A DNA stretch of 64,000 nucleotides from Acinetobacter sp. ANC 4805 (GTDB taxonomy: Bacteria > Pseudomonadota > Gammaproteobacteria > Pseudomonadales > Moraxellaceae). Below, one piece after another: positions 1 to 8,183 of the stretch (positions are counted from its first letter, which is position 1; each line of letters starts with the position of its first letter). The stretch covers positions 186,001 through 250,000 of the forward strand of contig NZ_JAKZGD010000003.1 of the NCBI RefSeq assembly GCF_022549495.1, in the 5' to 3' direction. The translations under genes and the position numbers were made by a program. Under the pieces are notes generated by a model. It saw only the letters and a program-made list of their open reading frames with translations, searched no databases and was not told where the DNA came from.

Positions 1-666
1 ACCAAAAAAGGTGACATCATTTATATCGACAGTCCGTCGAAAATGCCAGATGGTTCAACAGTTGAAGATTTACGTGAGCCAATTGCTGAATGTCATATTC
101 TTGTCCCACAAGAATATTTAGGTAATGTGATGACTTTATGTATCGAGCGTCGCGGCGTTCAAAAAGACATGAAGTTTTTGGGTAACCAAGTATCGATCAC
201 TTTTGAAATTCCTATGGCAGAAGTGGTGATGGATTTCTTTGATAAGTTGAAATCTTGTTCACGTGGTTTTGCATCTTTAGATTATAACTTTGTACGTTTT
301 GAAAGTTCATCTTTAGTTAAGGTTGACGTGTTAATTAATAGTGAAAAGGTCGATGCCTTGGCTATGATTTGTCACCGTCAAGATGCACGTCATCGTGGTA
401 TTGCTTTGGTTGAGAAGATGAAAGATTTGATCCCTCGCCAAATGTATGATGTCGCTATTCAAGCTGCGATTGGTGCGCAAATCATTGCACGTTCTACTGT
501 AAAAGCCATGCGTAAAAACGTATTGGCAAAATGTTATGGTGGTGATGTTTCACGTAAGAAGAAACTTCTTGCGAAACAAAAAGAAGGTAAGAAACGTATG
601 AAGCAAGTAGGAAGTGTTGAGATTCCTCAGGAAGCATTCTTGGCCGTATTGAAAGTTGATAGATAA
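1..666 (+). CDS. lepA: Elongation factor 4 (LepA), 3' part; 5' end lies before the window
   Basis: This is the C-terminal part of the ribosomal back-translocase GTPase EF4, which acts on stalled or mispositioned ribosomes. The frame is open from base 1, so the first ATG at 43 is internal. About 221 residues are visible. They contain the EF-G-like domain V ([18 protein letters not shown]) and the LepA-specific C-terminal domain ([39 protein letters not shown], and the basic stretch [20 protein letters not shown]). The GTPase domain is not in the window. The gene is followed after 66 bases by lepB, the usual lepA-lepB order. Identification is firm; only the 5' truncation by the window edge is unusual. 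Confidence 0.97.
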   Translation, partial: TKKGDIIYIDSPSKMPDGSTVEDLREPIAECHILVPQEYLGNVMTLCIERRGVQKDMKFLGNQVSITFEIPMAEVVMDFFDKLKSCSRGFASLDYNFVRFESSSLVKVDVLINSEKVDALAMICHRQDARHRGIALVEKMKDLIPRQMYDVAIQAAIGAQIIARSTVKAMRKNVLAKCYGGDVSRKKKLLAKQKEGKKRMKQVGSVEIPQEAFLAVLKVDR

Positions 667-673
667 AAAAGAG

Positions 674-697
674 GCTAGGTAAATATATTTACCTAGC
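674..697. repeat. Perfect 24-bp palindrome between lepA and lepB
   Basis: The arms GCTAGGTAAAT and ATTTACCTAGC are separated by only two bases. The transcript can form a long hairpin 8 bases after the lepA stop and 36 bases before the lepB start. No T-run follows, so it does not look like an intrinsic terminator. A processing or stabilising hairpin between the two cistrons is an inference. Confidence 0.7.
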
Positions 698-732
698 TAT
701 AAAACGAGCAGCTAGACTGCGGGAGAGGGCGT

Positions 733-1596
733 GTGGATTTTGATTTTAATTTGATTCTGGTACCAGTTACACTGATTTTTTTTCTCGTGTGGCTGCTCGA
801 TAAATTTGTACTAAAACAACGTGCAAACAAAGGGCGTGATCAGGAAAATTTTGTCGTTACATGGGCATATGACTTTTGGCCTGTATTGGCTGTTGTGTTA
901 ATCCTCCGTTCTTTCTTATATGAACCATTTAATATTCCATCTGATTCTATGGTGCCAACCTTAGAAACAGGTGATTTTATTTTAGTAAATAAATTTGATT
1001 ATGGTGTGCGTTTGCCAATCGTGAATGCAAAAGTGATTGATGTTGGTGAGCCAAAACGTGGTGAGGTTATTGTATTTCGCTATCCACCACAACCAACGAT
1101 TAGCTATATTAAGCGAGTAGTGGGTTTGCCTGGAGATCATATTCAGTTTAAATCTGGTCAATTGATTATTAATGGTCAACAGATTGCCAAAGTTGCAACT
1201 GAATTCAAACGTGAAAAAGATCAATTGGAAACACCAACGGTTTACTATTTTAAAGAGACATTAGGTGAACACCAACATTTGATTCGCTATTTGGATGGTC
1301 GGAATCCTTTAGCGGAACAATTCCAGTTTGCAAAGTTACGCGGCGCGGAAGCATTGGTTCCATTTGTTGCTAAAGAGAATAATGTGTTTATTCAGAGTAA
1401 TGGGCAAGATTGGGAAGTAACCGTTCCAAAAGGGCAATATTTCGCAATGGGTGATAACAGAGATCAGAGTGCAGATAGCCGTTTCTGGGGATTTGTACCT
1501 GAAGCAAATTTGACGGGTCGAGCTTTTTATATTTGGATGCATAAAGAGCCTGGTTTTAACCTGCCAAGTTTTAACCGAAATGGTAAGATTAACTAA
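733..1596 (+). CDS. lepB: Signal peptidase I (LepB)
   Basis: Membrane-bound leader peptidase that removes signal peptides from Sec- and Tat-exported proteins on the periplasmic side. It has 287 residues, within the family range. Two N-terminal membrane segments are visible (about residues 5-22 and 47-60). Next come box B with the catalytic serine (PSDSMVPT, Ser72), box D with the catalytic lysine (SYIKRVVGLPGD, Lys127) and box E (GDNRDQSADSRFWG). The start is GTG, preceded by the purine-rich GGGAGAGG. It sits between lepA and a DUF4845 gene. Many of this window's exported proteins and the small lipoproteins' partners would use the Sec route that LepB serves; lipoproteins themselves need LspA instead. 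Confidence 0.96.
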   Translation: MDFDFNLILVPVTLIFFLVWLLDKFVLKQRANKGRDQENFVVTWAYDFWPVLAVVLILRSFLYEPFNIPSDSMVPTLETGDFILVNKFDYGVRLPIVNAKVIDVGEPKRGEVIVFRYPPQPTISYIKRVVGLPGDHIQFKSGQLIINGQQIAKVATEFKREKDQLETPTVYYFKETLGEHQHLIRYLDGRNPLAEQFQFAKLRGAEALVPFVAKENNVFIQSNGQDWEVTVPKGQYFAMGDNRDQSADSRFWGFVPEANLTGRAFYIWMHKEPGFNLPSFNRNGKIN

Positions 1597-1614
1597 TAAA
1601 AATACATAGGAAGT

Positions 1615-1998
1615 ATGAAGATGCGTAAATCTCAACAAGGTGCATCATATATCGCAATATTATTTGGGGTCATTTTATTTGCAATTGCTGTGAAAGCAGC
1701 TGTCGCAATTTGGCCGGCTTATTGGGATGATAAAATTATTGATACACAAATTCAGGAATTGCTAAAAGAAAGTCCTGATAATGTAACTCCAGCAAAATTT
1801 GCAGCCCAAATGGAGCAACGAATGGAAATGAATAATGTAAGAGACTTACGTTTTTCAGAGATTGCCCAAGTGACATACGCAGATGATCTAGTTGTAAAGA
1901 AAAAGTATGAAGTGCGTAAGCCTTTCATGTTGAATATTAGTTTAGTGATGAATTTTGAGAAGACTTTTGACCAAAAATCTGCAAAACAAGCTCAATGA
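1615..1998 (+). CDS. DUF4845 family membrane protein
   Basis: A 127-residue protein of the DUF4845 family, which usually sits between lepB and rnc in gammaproteobacteria. Its function is not known. After a short basic N-terminus (MKMRKSQQGAS) there is one membrane segment (about residues 10-30, YIAILFGVILFAIAVKAAVAIW). The rest is a small, probably periplasmic domain. The N-terminus has a slight type IV pilin-like look but no proven prepilin site. The gene starts 18 bases after lepB, and its 3' end overlaps rnc by about 30 bases, so the two are probably translationally coupled. The family call rests on context and pattern. Confidence 0.85.
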   Translation: MKMRKSQQGASYIAILFGVILFAIAVKAAVAIWPAYWDDKIIDTQIQELLKESPDNVTPAKFAAQMEQRMEMNNVRDLRFSEIAQVTYADDLVVKKKYEVRKPFMLNISLVMNFEKTFDQKSAKQAQ

Positions 1999-2662
1999 TA
2001 CTCGGCTGCAAGTACGAATAGGTCACCAATTTCAACAAGCTGATTTGTTGAAATTGGCTTTAACCCATCGTTCTGTGAGTCATAAGCACAATTATGAGCG
2101 CCTAGAATTTCTAGGTGATGCATTATTAGGGATGATCGTTGCAAATTATTTGTACAATGCCTATCCCCTAGAAAATGAAGGTCGTTTAACGCGAATGCGT
2201 GCGACTTTAGTTCGACAGGAAGCATTGGGGAAAATTGCAAATGACTTGCAATTGAGTCGGTCACTTATTTTGAGTACAGGCGAATTGAAATCTGGTGGGC
2301 ATCATCGAGAGTCCATTCTTGCGGATACTGTAGAAGCGATTATTGGTGCTATTTATTTAGACAGTAATGATCTCAACTTGCTAGAGCGCATTGTGTTAAA
2401 ATGGTATGAACCATATCTTGATCATATCGAACCGACAGATCAACTGAAAGACCCGAAATCACGTTTGCAAGAGTATTTACAAGCACGTAAAAAACCTCTC
2501 CCAGTTTACGAGGTTGTAGATATTCAGGGTGATGCCCCTAATCAACATTTCAAAGTGGAATGTGATGTACTGGGATTGCCAAAAATTATAGGCGAGGGCT
2601 CAAGTCGTCGTTTTGCTGAACAAACAGCAGCGGCAGAAATTTTAAAATTATTGGAGCAATAA
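1967..2662 (+). CDS. rnc: Ribonuclease III
   Basis: Endoribonuclease for double-stranded RNA that processes rRNA precursors and some mRNAs. The catalytic RIIID domain comes first (ERLEFLGDALLG signature near residues 40-50, with DTVEAIIGA near 113-121). A double-stranded-RNA-binding domain follows (DPKSRLQEYLQ to RRFAEQTAAAEILKLL). I choose the TTG at 1967 (231 residues). The protein then begins MTKNLQNKLNDTRL, like other Acinetobacter RNase III, and GAGAAG lies about five bases upstream. The in-frame TTG at 1955 has a poorer ribosome site. The gene overlaps the preceding DUF4845 gene by 32 bases and is followed by era after four bases. Confidence 0.93.
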   Translation: MTKNLQNKLNDTRLQVRIGHQFQQADLLKLALTHRSVSHKHNYERLEFLGDALLGMIVANYLYNAYPLENEGRLTRMRATLVRQEALGKIANDLQLSRSLILSTGELKSGGHHRESILADTVEAIIGAIYLDSNDLNLLERIVLKWYEPYLDHIEPTDQLKDPKSRLQEYLQARKKPLPVYEVVDIQGDAPNQHFKVECDVLGLPKIIGEGSSRRFAEQTAAAEILKLLEQ

Positions 2663-2666
2663 CCTG

Positions 2667-3692
2667 ATGTCTCATTCAGAAGAAAATAAGCCAGAAGCAA
2701 CTGAACAGCAAGATGGCAATAATGTCGTTGATCAATTTTTTAGTTCTCAAGGAACCACAATTCCTTCAGATTTCAAAAGCGGTTTTGTTGCAATTGTTGG
2801 TCGCCCAAATGTAGGCAAATCAACTTTGATGAACCACATTCTGGGTCAAAAACTATCAATTACCTCACGTAAGCCACAAACTACACGTCACAAAATTGTC
2901 GGTATTGATTCGCGTGAAAAATCACAAGCAGTATTTGTGGATACGCCTGGGATGCATAAAAAAGAAGTGCGTGCCATCAATAAGATGATGAACCGTGCTG
3001 CACACTCAGCATTGCGTGATGTGAACTTGGTTTTATTTGTGGTTGATGCACAAAAGTGGACTCAAAACGATGAATTAGTTTTGGAAAAGCTTAAAAATGC
3101 AGAAATGCCAGTCATTCTTGTGATCAACAAATTAGATACTTTTGAGAATAAAAATGAGGCATTGCCACTGATTCGTGAGCGTGCCAAGTTAATGAGTTTT
3201 GCTGAAATTGTTCCAGTATCAGCATTACGTGGCGCAAATCTAGATCATTTACGCGACACGATTGAAAAATATCTGCCATACCAACCACCTTTGTATTCAT
3301 TAGATCAGATTACCGATCGTTCGGAACGTTTCCTTGCGAGTGAAATTATTCGTGAGAAAATTATGCGTCAGTTGGGTGAAGAGCTTCCATACGACCTAAC
3401 TGTGCAAATTGAATCGTTTAAAACTGAAGAAGCGACAGTAAATGAAAAAACAGGTCGTTTAAAGCCACCTTGTACTTATATTGATGCAACAATTTTTGTT
3501 GAACGCCAAGGGCAAAAAGCGATTGTAATTGGTGATAAGGGTGCGAAGCTAAAAAGCATTGGTATGGATGCACGTGCGGACATGGAAAAAATGTTCGAAC
3601 AAAAAATCATGTTGACACTTTGGGTGAAAGTCAAAGGCGGTTGGTCTGATGATGAGCGTGCACTGAAAAGCTTAGGTTATAGCGATATTTAA
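2667..3692 (+). CDS. era: GTPase Era
   Basis: Essential GTPase that binds the 3' end of 16S rRNA and acts in 30S assembly. It has 341 residues. The G motifs are clear: P-loop GRPNVGKS at 45-52, DTPG at 92-95 and NKLD at 154-157. The C-terminal KH domain shows the GDKGAKLKSIG loop. The first 38 or so residues are a low-complexity acidic and polar extension not found in E. coli Era; it reads as a lineage feature and carries no motif I know. The gene follows rnc by four bases, the conserved rnc-era arrangement. Confidence 0.96.
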   Translation: MSHSEENKPEATEQQDGNNVVDQFFSSQGTTIPSDFKSGFVAIVGRPNVGKSTLMNHILGQKLSITSRKPQTTRHKIVGIDSREKSQAVFVDTPGMHKKEVRAINKMMNRAAHSALRDVNLVLFVVDAQKWTQNDELVLEKLKNAEMPVILVINKLDTFENKNEALPLIRERAKLMSFAEIVPVSALRGANLDHLRDTIEKYLPYQPPLYSLDQITDRSERFLASEIIREKIMRQLGEELPYDLTVQIESFKTEEATVNEKTGRLKPPCTYIDATIFVERQGQKAIVIGDKGAKLKSIGMDARADMEKMFEQKIMLTLWVKVKGGWSDDERALKSLGYSDI

Positions 3693-3696
3693 GACA

Positions 3697-3909
3697 ATGA
3701 AGACTGGTATGAACACAATTGTTAGATTCTTTACTCTTGTGACATGTGTATGGATGTTACAAGGGTGTATCTATAAAGTTGTGACCGTACCAGTTAAAAT
3801 TGCTTATAAAACGACAAAGGGTGTTGTTAAAGGAACTGCTGCTGTTGTTGGCGTAGTGATTCCTGATAGCGATGATGAAGAGCATAAGAGTGAAAAACAA
3901 AAGGACTAG
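3697..3909 (+). CDS. Small lipoprotein of unknown function between era and recO
   Basis: A 70-residue protein with a signal sequence ending in a lipobox (LQGC, lipidated Cys24), so it should be anchored to a membrane facing the periplasm. The mature part has a short basic, valine-rich stretch (VVTVPVKIAYKTTKGVVKGTAAVVG). It ends in a charged tail (PDSDDEEHKSEKQKD). An alternative start at Met5 (3709) would not change the lipobox. It lies in the era-recO gap, four bases after era and nine bases before recO, so it is probably co-transcribed. Similar small lipoproteins occur at this place in Acinetobacter; I know of no function. Confidence 0.75.
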   Translation: MKTGMNTIVRFFTLVTCVWMLQGCIYKVVTVPVKIAYKTTKGVVKGTAAVVGVVIPDSDDEEHKSEKQKD

Positions 3910-3918
3910 TATCATTCT

Positions 3919-4626
3919 ATGATGCGTAACGAAGTCCTACATGGCTATTTAATTCATCACCGTAAATATCGCGAAAAGAGCCATATTGTGCATTTATATA
4001 CGCAAGAATATGGTCGAGTAGATGGGATTATAAGACAAACTCCTCCACCGCAATATCAACCGATTCGTCTACAAGCTTCGGGCAAATCTGAACTTAAAAA
4101 TTTCACCAAATTAGAAATTCTAAATCAGCCTGTATTCTTTCATGGTGATGCATTTTTTGCTGGTTTTTATTTAAATGAAATTCTATTGCGATTATGTCCT
4201 CTTGAAGAAGCGATGCCGCATACTTTTGAGCAATATCAACTGACTTTATTGCAATTACAGCAACTCGCTTCACATGAATCTGCGGCTTTATTTTTGCGGC
4301 AAATCTTACGTCAATTTGAGCATGTATTATTACAAGAATTAGGATATGCGATTGATTTCTCGGTTGATGCAAGCCAACAAGAGATTCTACCACTTCAGCA
4401 TTACCAATTTCAGTTGAATGATGGTTTCATCCCTGTTGCACAAGCTTCACGCTCAACAATTCCGGGTAGTTTGATTGCGACTATGCAAAGTTATCAAGAT
4501 GAGCAGGATTTTTCTCACGAACAGTTGCAATTATTGGGTAAACTATACCGCCAAATGATTAGCTCTTTGTTGGGTGATCGACCACTGAAAAGTCGTCAAC
4601 TGTGGATTCAAAATACGCAAACTTAA
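3919..4626 (+). CDS. recO: DNA repair protein RecO
   Basis: Recombination mediator that works with RecR to load RecA on SSB-coated DNA in gap repair. It has 235 residues. The N-terminal OB-fold has the typical RecO opening (LHGYLIHHRKYREKSHIVHLYTQEYGRVDGI). A helical C-terminal region follows (FLRQILRQFEHVLLQELGYAIDF). Two ATGs stand in tandem at 3919 and 3922, and either may be used. It comes after era and the small lipoprotein and before pdxJ, in the era-recO-pdxJ order common in gammaproteobacteria. The zinc-binding cysteines of some RecO proteins are absent, as is usual in this group. Confidence 0.92.
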   Translation: MMRNEVLHGYLIHHRKYREKSHIVHLYTQEYGRVDGIIRQTPPPQYQPIRLQASGKSELKNFTKLEILNQPVFFHGDAFFAGFYLNEILLRLCPLEEAMPHTFEQYQLTLLQLQQLASHESAALFLRQILRQFEHVLLQELGYAIDFSVDASQQEILPLQHYQFQLNDGFIPVAQASRSTIPGSLIATMQSYQDEQDFSHEQLQLLGKLYRQMISSLLGDRPLKSRQLWIQNTQT

Positions 4627-4679
4627 TTTTTCTAAAGTGTTTTCACAATACTTTGGGTGATAAACGATAGGACATTTTT

Positions 4680-5408
4680 ATGGCTGCAATCTTAGGTGTA
4701 AACATTGATCATGTTGCAACATTAAGACAAGCACGTGGTACAACTTACCCTGATCCAGTTCAGGCTGCTTTGGTCTGTGAAGAGGCGGGTGCAGAGGGGA
4801 TTACTTTGCATTTGCGTGAGGATCGCCGCCATATCCAAGATGATGATGTACGCCGCATGCGCCCATTGTTGAAAACACGTATGAATCTTGAATTGGCTGT
4901 GACCGATGAAATGGTTGAGTTTGCCAAAGAAATTCAACCACAGCATGTGTGTTTTGTCCCTGAACGTCGTCAAGAAGTGACCACCGAAGGTGGCTTAGAT
5001 GTAGTTGGTAATTTTGACAAAGTCAAAGCGGCAACCGAAGCACTTAAGGCGATTGGTAGTGATGTATCATTATTTATTGATGCAGACCTTGCACAAATTG
5101 ATGCAGCAGTTGCTTGTGGTGCGCCGACCATTGAAATTCATACAGGTGCTTATGCTGATGCCGAGACTGATCAGCAGCAACAAGCAGAATTAGCCCGTAT
5201 TATTAAAGGTGCTGAATATGCGGCTGCTAAAGGTTTAATTGTGAATGCTGGGCATGGTTTGCATTTGGGTAATGTTGCTGCGATTGCTGCGATTCCACAC
5301 ATCCATGAATTAAACATTGGGCATTCAATTATTGCTGATAGTGTATTTGTCGGTCTGGCTCAAGCGGTAAAAGAGATGAAAGCAGCAATTCAGGCTGCTG
5401 CGAGATAA
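4680..5408 (+). CDS. pdxJ: Pyridoxine 5'-phosphate synthase PdxJ
   Basis: Last step of de novo vitamin B6 synthesis: condenses 1-deoxyxylulose 5-phosphate with 3-amino-2-oxopropyl phosphate to give pyridoxine 5'-phosphate. It is a 242-residue TIM-barrel protein. The family opening [17 protein letters not shown], the [14 protein letters not shown] segment, [18 protein letters not shown] and the [11 protein letters not shown]-terminal segment are all present. It starts 53 bases after recO and is followed after four bases by miaE, so the tail of this run is probably one operon. Confidence 0.96.
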   Translation: MAAILGVNIDHVATLRQARGTTYPDPVQAALVCEEAGAEGITLHLREDRRHIQDDDVRRMRPLLKTRMNLELAVTDEMVEFAKEIQPQHVCFVPERRQEVTTEGGLDVVGNFDKVKAATEALKAIGSDVSLFIDADLAQIDAAVACGAPTIEIHTGAYADAETDQQQQAELARIIKGAEYAAAKGLIVNAGHGLHLGNVAAIAAIPHIHELNIGHSIIADSVFVGLAQAVKEMKAAIQAAAR

Positions 5409-5412
5409 GTTG

Positions 5413-6057
5413 ATGAGTAGTGTAAATTATGATGAGTTGATGCAACCCGTAATTCATTTTTTGGGTTGTAGCACTCCTCAAGCATGGTTAGATGAAGCGA
5501 TAAATAATCTTGATATCTTAATGCAAGACCATGCCAATTGCGAAAAGAAAGCAGCAGGCACAGCAATGAACTTGATGTTCCGCTACAGTTTCTTTACTGA
5601 CTTACAGGTGAAGTTAGCACAACTGGTACGTGAAGAAATGCTGCATTATGAACAGGTTTTAGAATTCATGACTAAGCGTGGTCAAGAATGGAAAGGTTTG
5701 AGCGCAGGGCGTTATGCAGGTGAATTGCGTAAAGAAATCCGTACTTATGAACCTGAAGCATTGATTGATGTCATGATTATTGGTGCATTTGTAGAAGCAC
5801 GTTCTTGTGAAAGATTCTATTCACTTGCACCGATAGTGGATGATGAGTTGGGACGTTATTATCGTTACTTACTTAAATCGGAATCTCGCCATTTTGAAGA
5901 TTATTTGGCACTGGCTTTGGATGTTGCAAAAACAGCGAAGCTCAAAGATCCAGAAGAAGATATACAGAAACGAATTGAATATATTCGTGAAGTAGAAAAA
6001 AATCTGATCCTCAGCCCTGATGATACTTTTCGCTTTCATAGTGGTGTGCCTACGTAA
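5413..6057 (+). CDS. miaE: tRNA 2-methylthio-N6-isopentenyladenosine hydroxylase (MiaE)
   Basis: Non-haem di-iron monooxygenase that hydroxylates ms2i6A37 to ms2io6A37 in tRNAs reading UNN codons. It has 214 residues from the ATG at 5413; a TTG three bases earlier is also possible. The ferritin-like four-helix fold is visible through its ligand residues: E in HANCEKKAAGTAMN, EEMLHYEQV, E in FVEARSCERF, and ESRHFEDY. It lies four bases downstream of pdxJ and is the last gene of the plus-strand run. It implies that MiaA and MiaB are encoded elsewhere in the genome. Confidence 0.92.
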   Translation: MSSVNYDELMQPVIHFLGCSTPQAWLDEAINNLDILMQDHANCEKKAAGTAMNLMFRYSFFTDLQVKLAQLVREEMLHYEQVLEFMTKRGQEWKGLSAGRYAGELRKEIRTYEPEALIDVMIIGAFVEARSCERFYSLAPIVDDELGRYYRYLLKSESRHFEDYLALALDVAKTAKLKDPEEDIQKRIEYIREVEKNLILSPDDTFRFHSGVPT

Positions 6058-6181
6058 CATGTAGCATAGTGTAAGCATAAATGAGAAGAGGGTGAACAAT
6101 GTTTGCCCAGACCATTTGTATGAGAAATAGTGACAGAATTAGATAATGTGTAAATAACAAAAATACAGGCAAAGAATAAAG

Positions 6182-6913
6182 ATGAAAATCATCGGTGAAA
6201 ATCGTTATAAAGATTTTTTTGATCAAATGATTTATAGCTACGGGATAGATGAGGCTGTGGTATTGGATCGTACCATTTATAATGCCAAAACCTTTGCTAC
6301 ACTTGATTTAGCAGGGGTGGGCTTTGGTTTTCCTCATCAATATTGGTATTGGTATAATGGCAAGGATAAGCAGAATTTAAGTCCTGAGCAACGCTATAAA
6401 AAATTAATCACTGATATTCGCAATGCCAGTTATTTGAATCATAAAAGTTATGTTGGTAATGAAGCTTATGAATATATAGTCTTGTATTACCAGAAGAAAT
6501 TGTATTGCCTTTATTATAAAAAACAATTTGATACGCTTGGTCAAGTTATTTTAATCAATGAAAAAACGCTACAAACTATCTACCATCATAAAATCAAGAT
6601 ATTATATGAATTTGACAGCCAAAAACCCTTAACGAATCCTGCACCGAAAAAATTAATTCTATTTTCCCAAACCCATAAAATGCCGTATTTTGTGTTGTTA
6701 AATCAGCATGGTACCACATTAGCGTATACGCAATTTTTCCCGCTATGGACGATTCATCAATATCAAATTATATTTGATCTGGTTGAAACCTATCAATATA
6801 TTGAAAACTTTATTCTTGAAAATATTGCAGAACCTTCCATTCAAAGTAATAACAATAAAATCACCGCTCATGGTTTTGATTTAAAAAGTTCATTTCGGCA
6901 TGCTAAAAAATAG
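6182..6913 (+). CDS. Hypothetical protein, aromatic-rich, 243 residues
   Basis: I do not recognise this protein. It has no signal peptide and no membrane segment. It is rich in tyrosine and other aromatic residues (for example FGFPHQYWYWYNGKDK and YEYIVLYYQKKLYCLYYKKQF), with a mixed helix and strand pattern. The ATG at 6182 follows AAAGAATAAAG, a modest ribosome site. It stands alone between miaE and a tRNA-Asn gene and shares a bidirectional terminator with that tRNA. A gene of unknown function beside a tRNA could be part of a variable locus, but I see no integrase or attachment site. Confidence 0.7.
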   Translation: MKIIGENRYKDFFDQMIYSYGIDEAVVLDRTIYNAKTFATLDLAGVGFGFPHQYWYWYNGKDKQNLSPEQRYKKLITDIRNASYLNHKSYVGNEAYEYIVLYYQKKLYCLYYKKQFDTLGQVILINEKTLQTIYHHKIKILYEFDSQKPLTNPAPKKLILFSQTHKMPYFVLLNQHGTTLAYTQFFPLWTIHQYQIIFDLVETYQYIENFILENIAEPSIQSNNNKITAHGFDLKSSFRHAKK

Positions 6914-6924
6914 CTATAAAAAAT

Positions 6925-6955
6925 AAAAAGCCCTGATCAGTGATCAGGGCTTTTT
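6925..6955. terminator. Bidirectional intrinsic terminator
   Basis: A perfect stem GCCCTGATCA / TGATCAGGGC is flanked by AAAAA and TTTTT. It can end the plus-strand gene that stops at 6913 and the minus-strand tRNA-Asn that ends at 6963. Confidence 0.9.
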
Positions 6956-6962
6956 AGAATCT

Positions 6963-7038
6963 TGGCTCTCCCACCTGGGCTCGAACCAGGGACCTGCGGA
7001 TTAACAGTCCGTCGCTCTACCGACTGAGCTATGGGAGA
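6963..7038 (-). tRNA. tRNA-Asn (anticodon GTT), copy 1
   Basis: Read on the minus strand it is a 76-base cloverleaf with encoded CCA. The acceptor arms are TCTCCCA and TGGGAGA. The D arm contains AGCTCAGTCGGTAGAGC, the anticodon loop has CTGTTAA (anticodon GTT), and the T arm is CCTGGTTCGAGCCCAGG. Three further tRNA-Asn genes near 28.4-28.8 kb have the same body and differ only in the acceptor stem. Confidence 0.97.
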
Positions 7039-7049
7039 ATCTGAGTGCC

Positions 7050-7077
7050 ATTATAGGCAGCTTTTAAAATTGGTCAA
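7050..7077 (-). promoter_or_regulatory. Sigma-70 promoter of tRNA-Asn copy 1
   Basis: On the minus strand there is TTGACC (7077-7072), a 16-base spacer and TATAAT (7055-7050), 11 bases before the tRNA 5' end. A G/C-rich GGC follows the -10 box, as in stable-RNA promoters. Confidence 0.8.
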
Positions 7078-7199
7078 GTTGAAAATGCCATGTTTTCTTC
7101 ATTTTTAGGTTGTATGCTTTTTATTTGCACAATTATGATGAGTTGAGAAAAATAACTTGAACTTTGAGTAGGCTATTGTTAGATTCAAATGAGAAAAAC

Positions 7200-7219
7200 G
7201 TTTAGATATTTATCTAAAC
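7200..7219. repeat. Inverted repeat upstream of the 7274 gene
   Basis: GTTTAGAT and ATCTAAAC are separated by ATTT, 54 bases before the chosen start of the next gene. It could be an operator or a leader hairpin; no regulator is identified. Confidence 0.5.
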
Positions 7220-7273
7220 AGTGTGGATTTAACCCTACTTGCCAGCACTAAAATGGCTAAATCGGAGGTCAAA

Positions 7274-7705
7274 ATGACTACTCTTCGTATTCAATCTATT
7301 TTTGCTAATTTGTGTTTTTATCAAGAACACTATCTCGAAATTATCCAAAGTTCTGAGCAATATTACACACCAGTAGAACATTCATTTTTAAATACTTTTC
7401 CATTTAAGCAACAAACCTTATTTTTAGGTGATTTATTGCAACTTTGGTTTGGTCATAAATGGAAAATTCAAAATTCTGAAAATTTATTAATCGCAAAGAA
7501 TACATTGACGATCAATCAAAATTCACCTTTGTATTTATTTCAATTGGGGGGTGAGCTTATTCTAGGTGCAAATACGGCATTGGCTTGGTCAGTTGCAGAA
7601 GAGAGAATTGTATCAGTGCAGGTGAAAAGTATTTGGCAATATGCGGTATTTAGCCACCTATGTACTCGACCGAAAGTATTTAAGAAAAATAAAGCAATTG
7701 CATAG
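7274..7705 (+). CDS. Hypothetical protein, about 143 residues
   Basis: I do not recognise this protein. I place the start at the ATG at 7274 because GGAGG lies five bases upstream; an earlier ATG (7253) and a GTG (7223) are in frame but lack such a site. The protein would start MTTLRIQSIF. It has no signal peptide or clear membrane span. Its stretches of alternating hydrophobic residues (QTLFLGDLLQLWFGHKW, LYLFQLGGELILGANTALAWSV) suggest a compact beta-rich or mixed fold. It stands alone between a tRNA and a convergent thioesterase gene. Confidence 0.65.
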   Translation: MTTLRIQSIFANLCFYQEHYLEIIQSSEQYYTPVEHSFLNTFPFKQQTLFLGDLLQLWFGHKWKIQNSENLLIAKNTLTINQNSPLYLFQLGGELILGANTALAWSVAEERIVSVQVKSIWQYAVFSHLCTRPKVFKKNKAIA

Positions 7706-7731
7706 GGCTTAATAGCCCCTTTGCCGTATCA

Positions 7732-8169
7732 TTATGGTCGAATAATCATGCAGGTTGCAGTTGCATGTGCATACAATTTTCCATCAGCATCAACGATTTT
7801 TCCTTCAGAAATCCCCAAATTTTTGCTGATGTTAATAATGTTACCTATTGCTGTGAGCTTTTGGTTTTTAGGAATAGGGCGGCACATTTTAATATTGAGA
7901 TCAATTGTGCCATATCCTACACCTACTTCTAAAAGAGTATGAATGGCACAGCCTGTTACTGAATCTAGTACAGTTGCAGCAAAGCCACCATGTATGCCAC
8001 CTAGTGGATTGATGTGTCGATGGTCGGCTTGAACTTCAAATTTGATATATCCTTCGGCAACTTCTATTGGCTGCATGGGGATGGTTTCACTGATACTGGC
8101 AGGTGGAATGTTGCCTTCACACATTGCAGTTAGAAACTCAAGTCCATTCATTTCTTTAGGGTGTTTCAT
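7732..8169 (-). CDS. PaaI-type hotdog thioesterase
   Basis: A 145-residue single hotdog-domain protein of the PaaI / YdiI thioesterase group, which hydrolyses acyl- or aryl-CoA thioesters. The family signature is clear: HRHINPLGGIHGGFAATVLDSVTGCA, where the long helix follows the GGIHGG loop and Asp is the likely catalytic acid. YGTIDLNIKMCRPIP and the ATCMIIRP ending complete the fold. The natural substrate cannot be read from the sequence. AAAGGA lies nine bases before the ATG. It is transcribed divergently from the GFA-fold gene at 8356, and a palindrome lies just upstream of its start. Confidence 0.85.
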   Translation of the reverse strand: MKHPKEMNGLEFLTAMCEGNIPPASISETIPMQPIEVAEGYIKFEVQADHRHINPLGGIHGGFAATVLDSVTGCAIHTLLEVGVGYGTIDLNIKMCRPIPKNQKLTAIGNIINISKNLGISEGKIVDADGKLYAHATATCMIIRP

Positions 8170-8183
8170 CTTTAAATTCCTTT

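Noticed and set aside
7721-7942. 73-codon plus-strand frame with hydrophobic segments
   Set aside because: It is antisense to the PaaI-type thioesterase gene, whose family motif is unmistakable.
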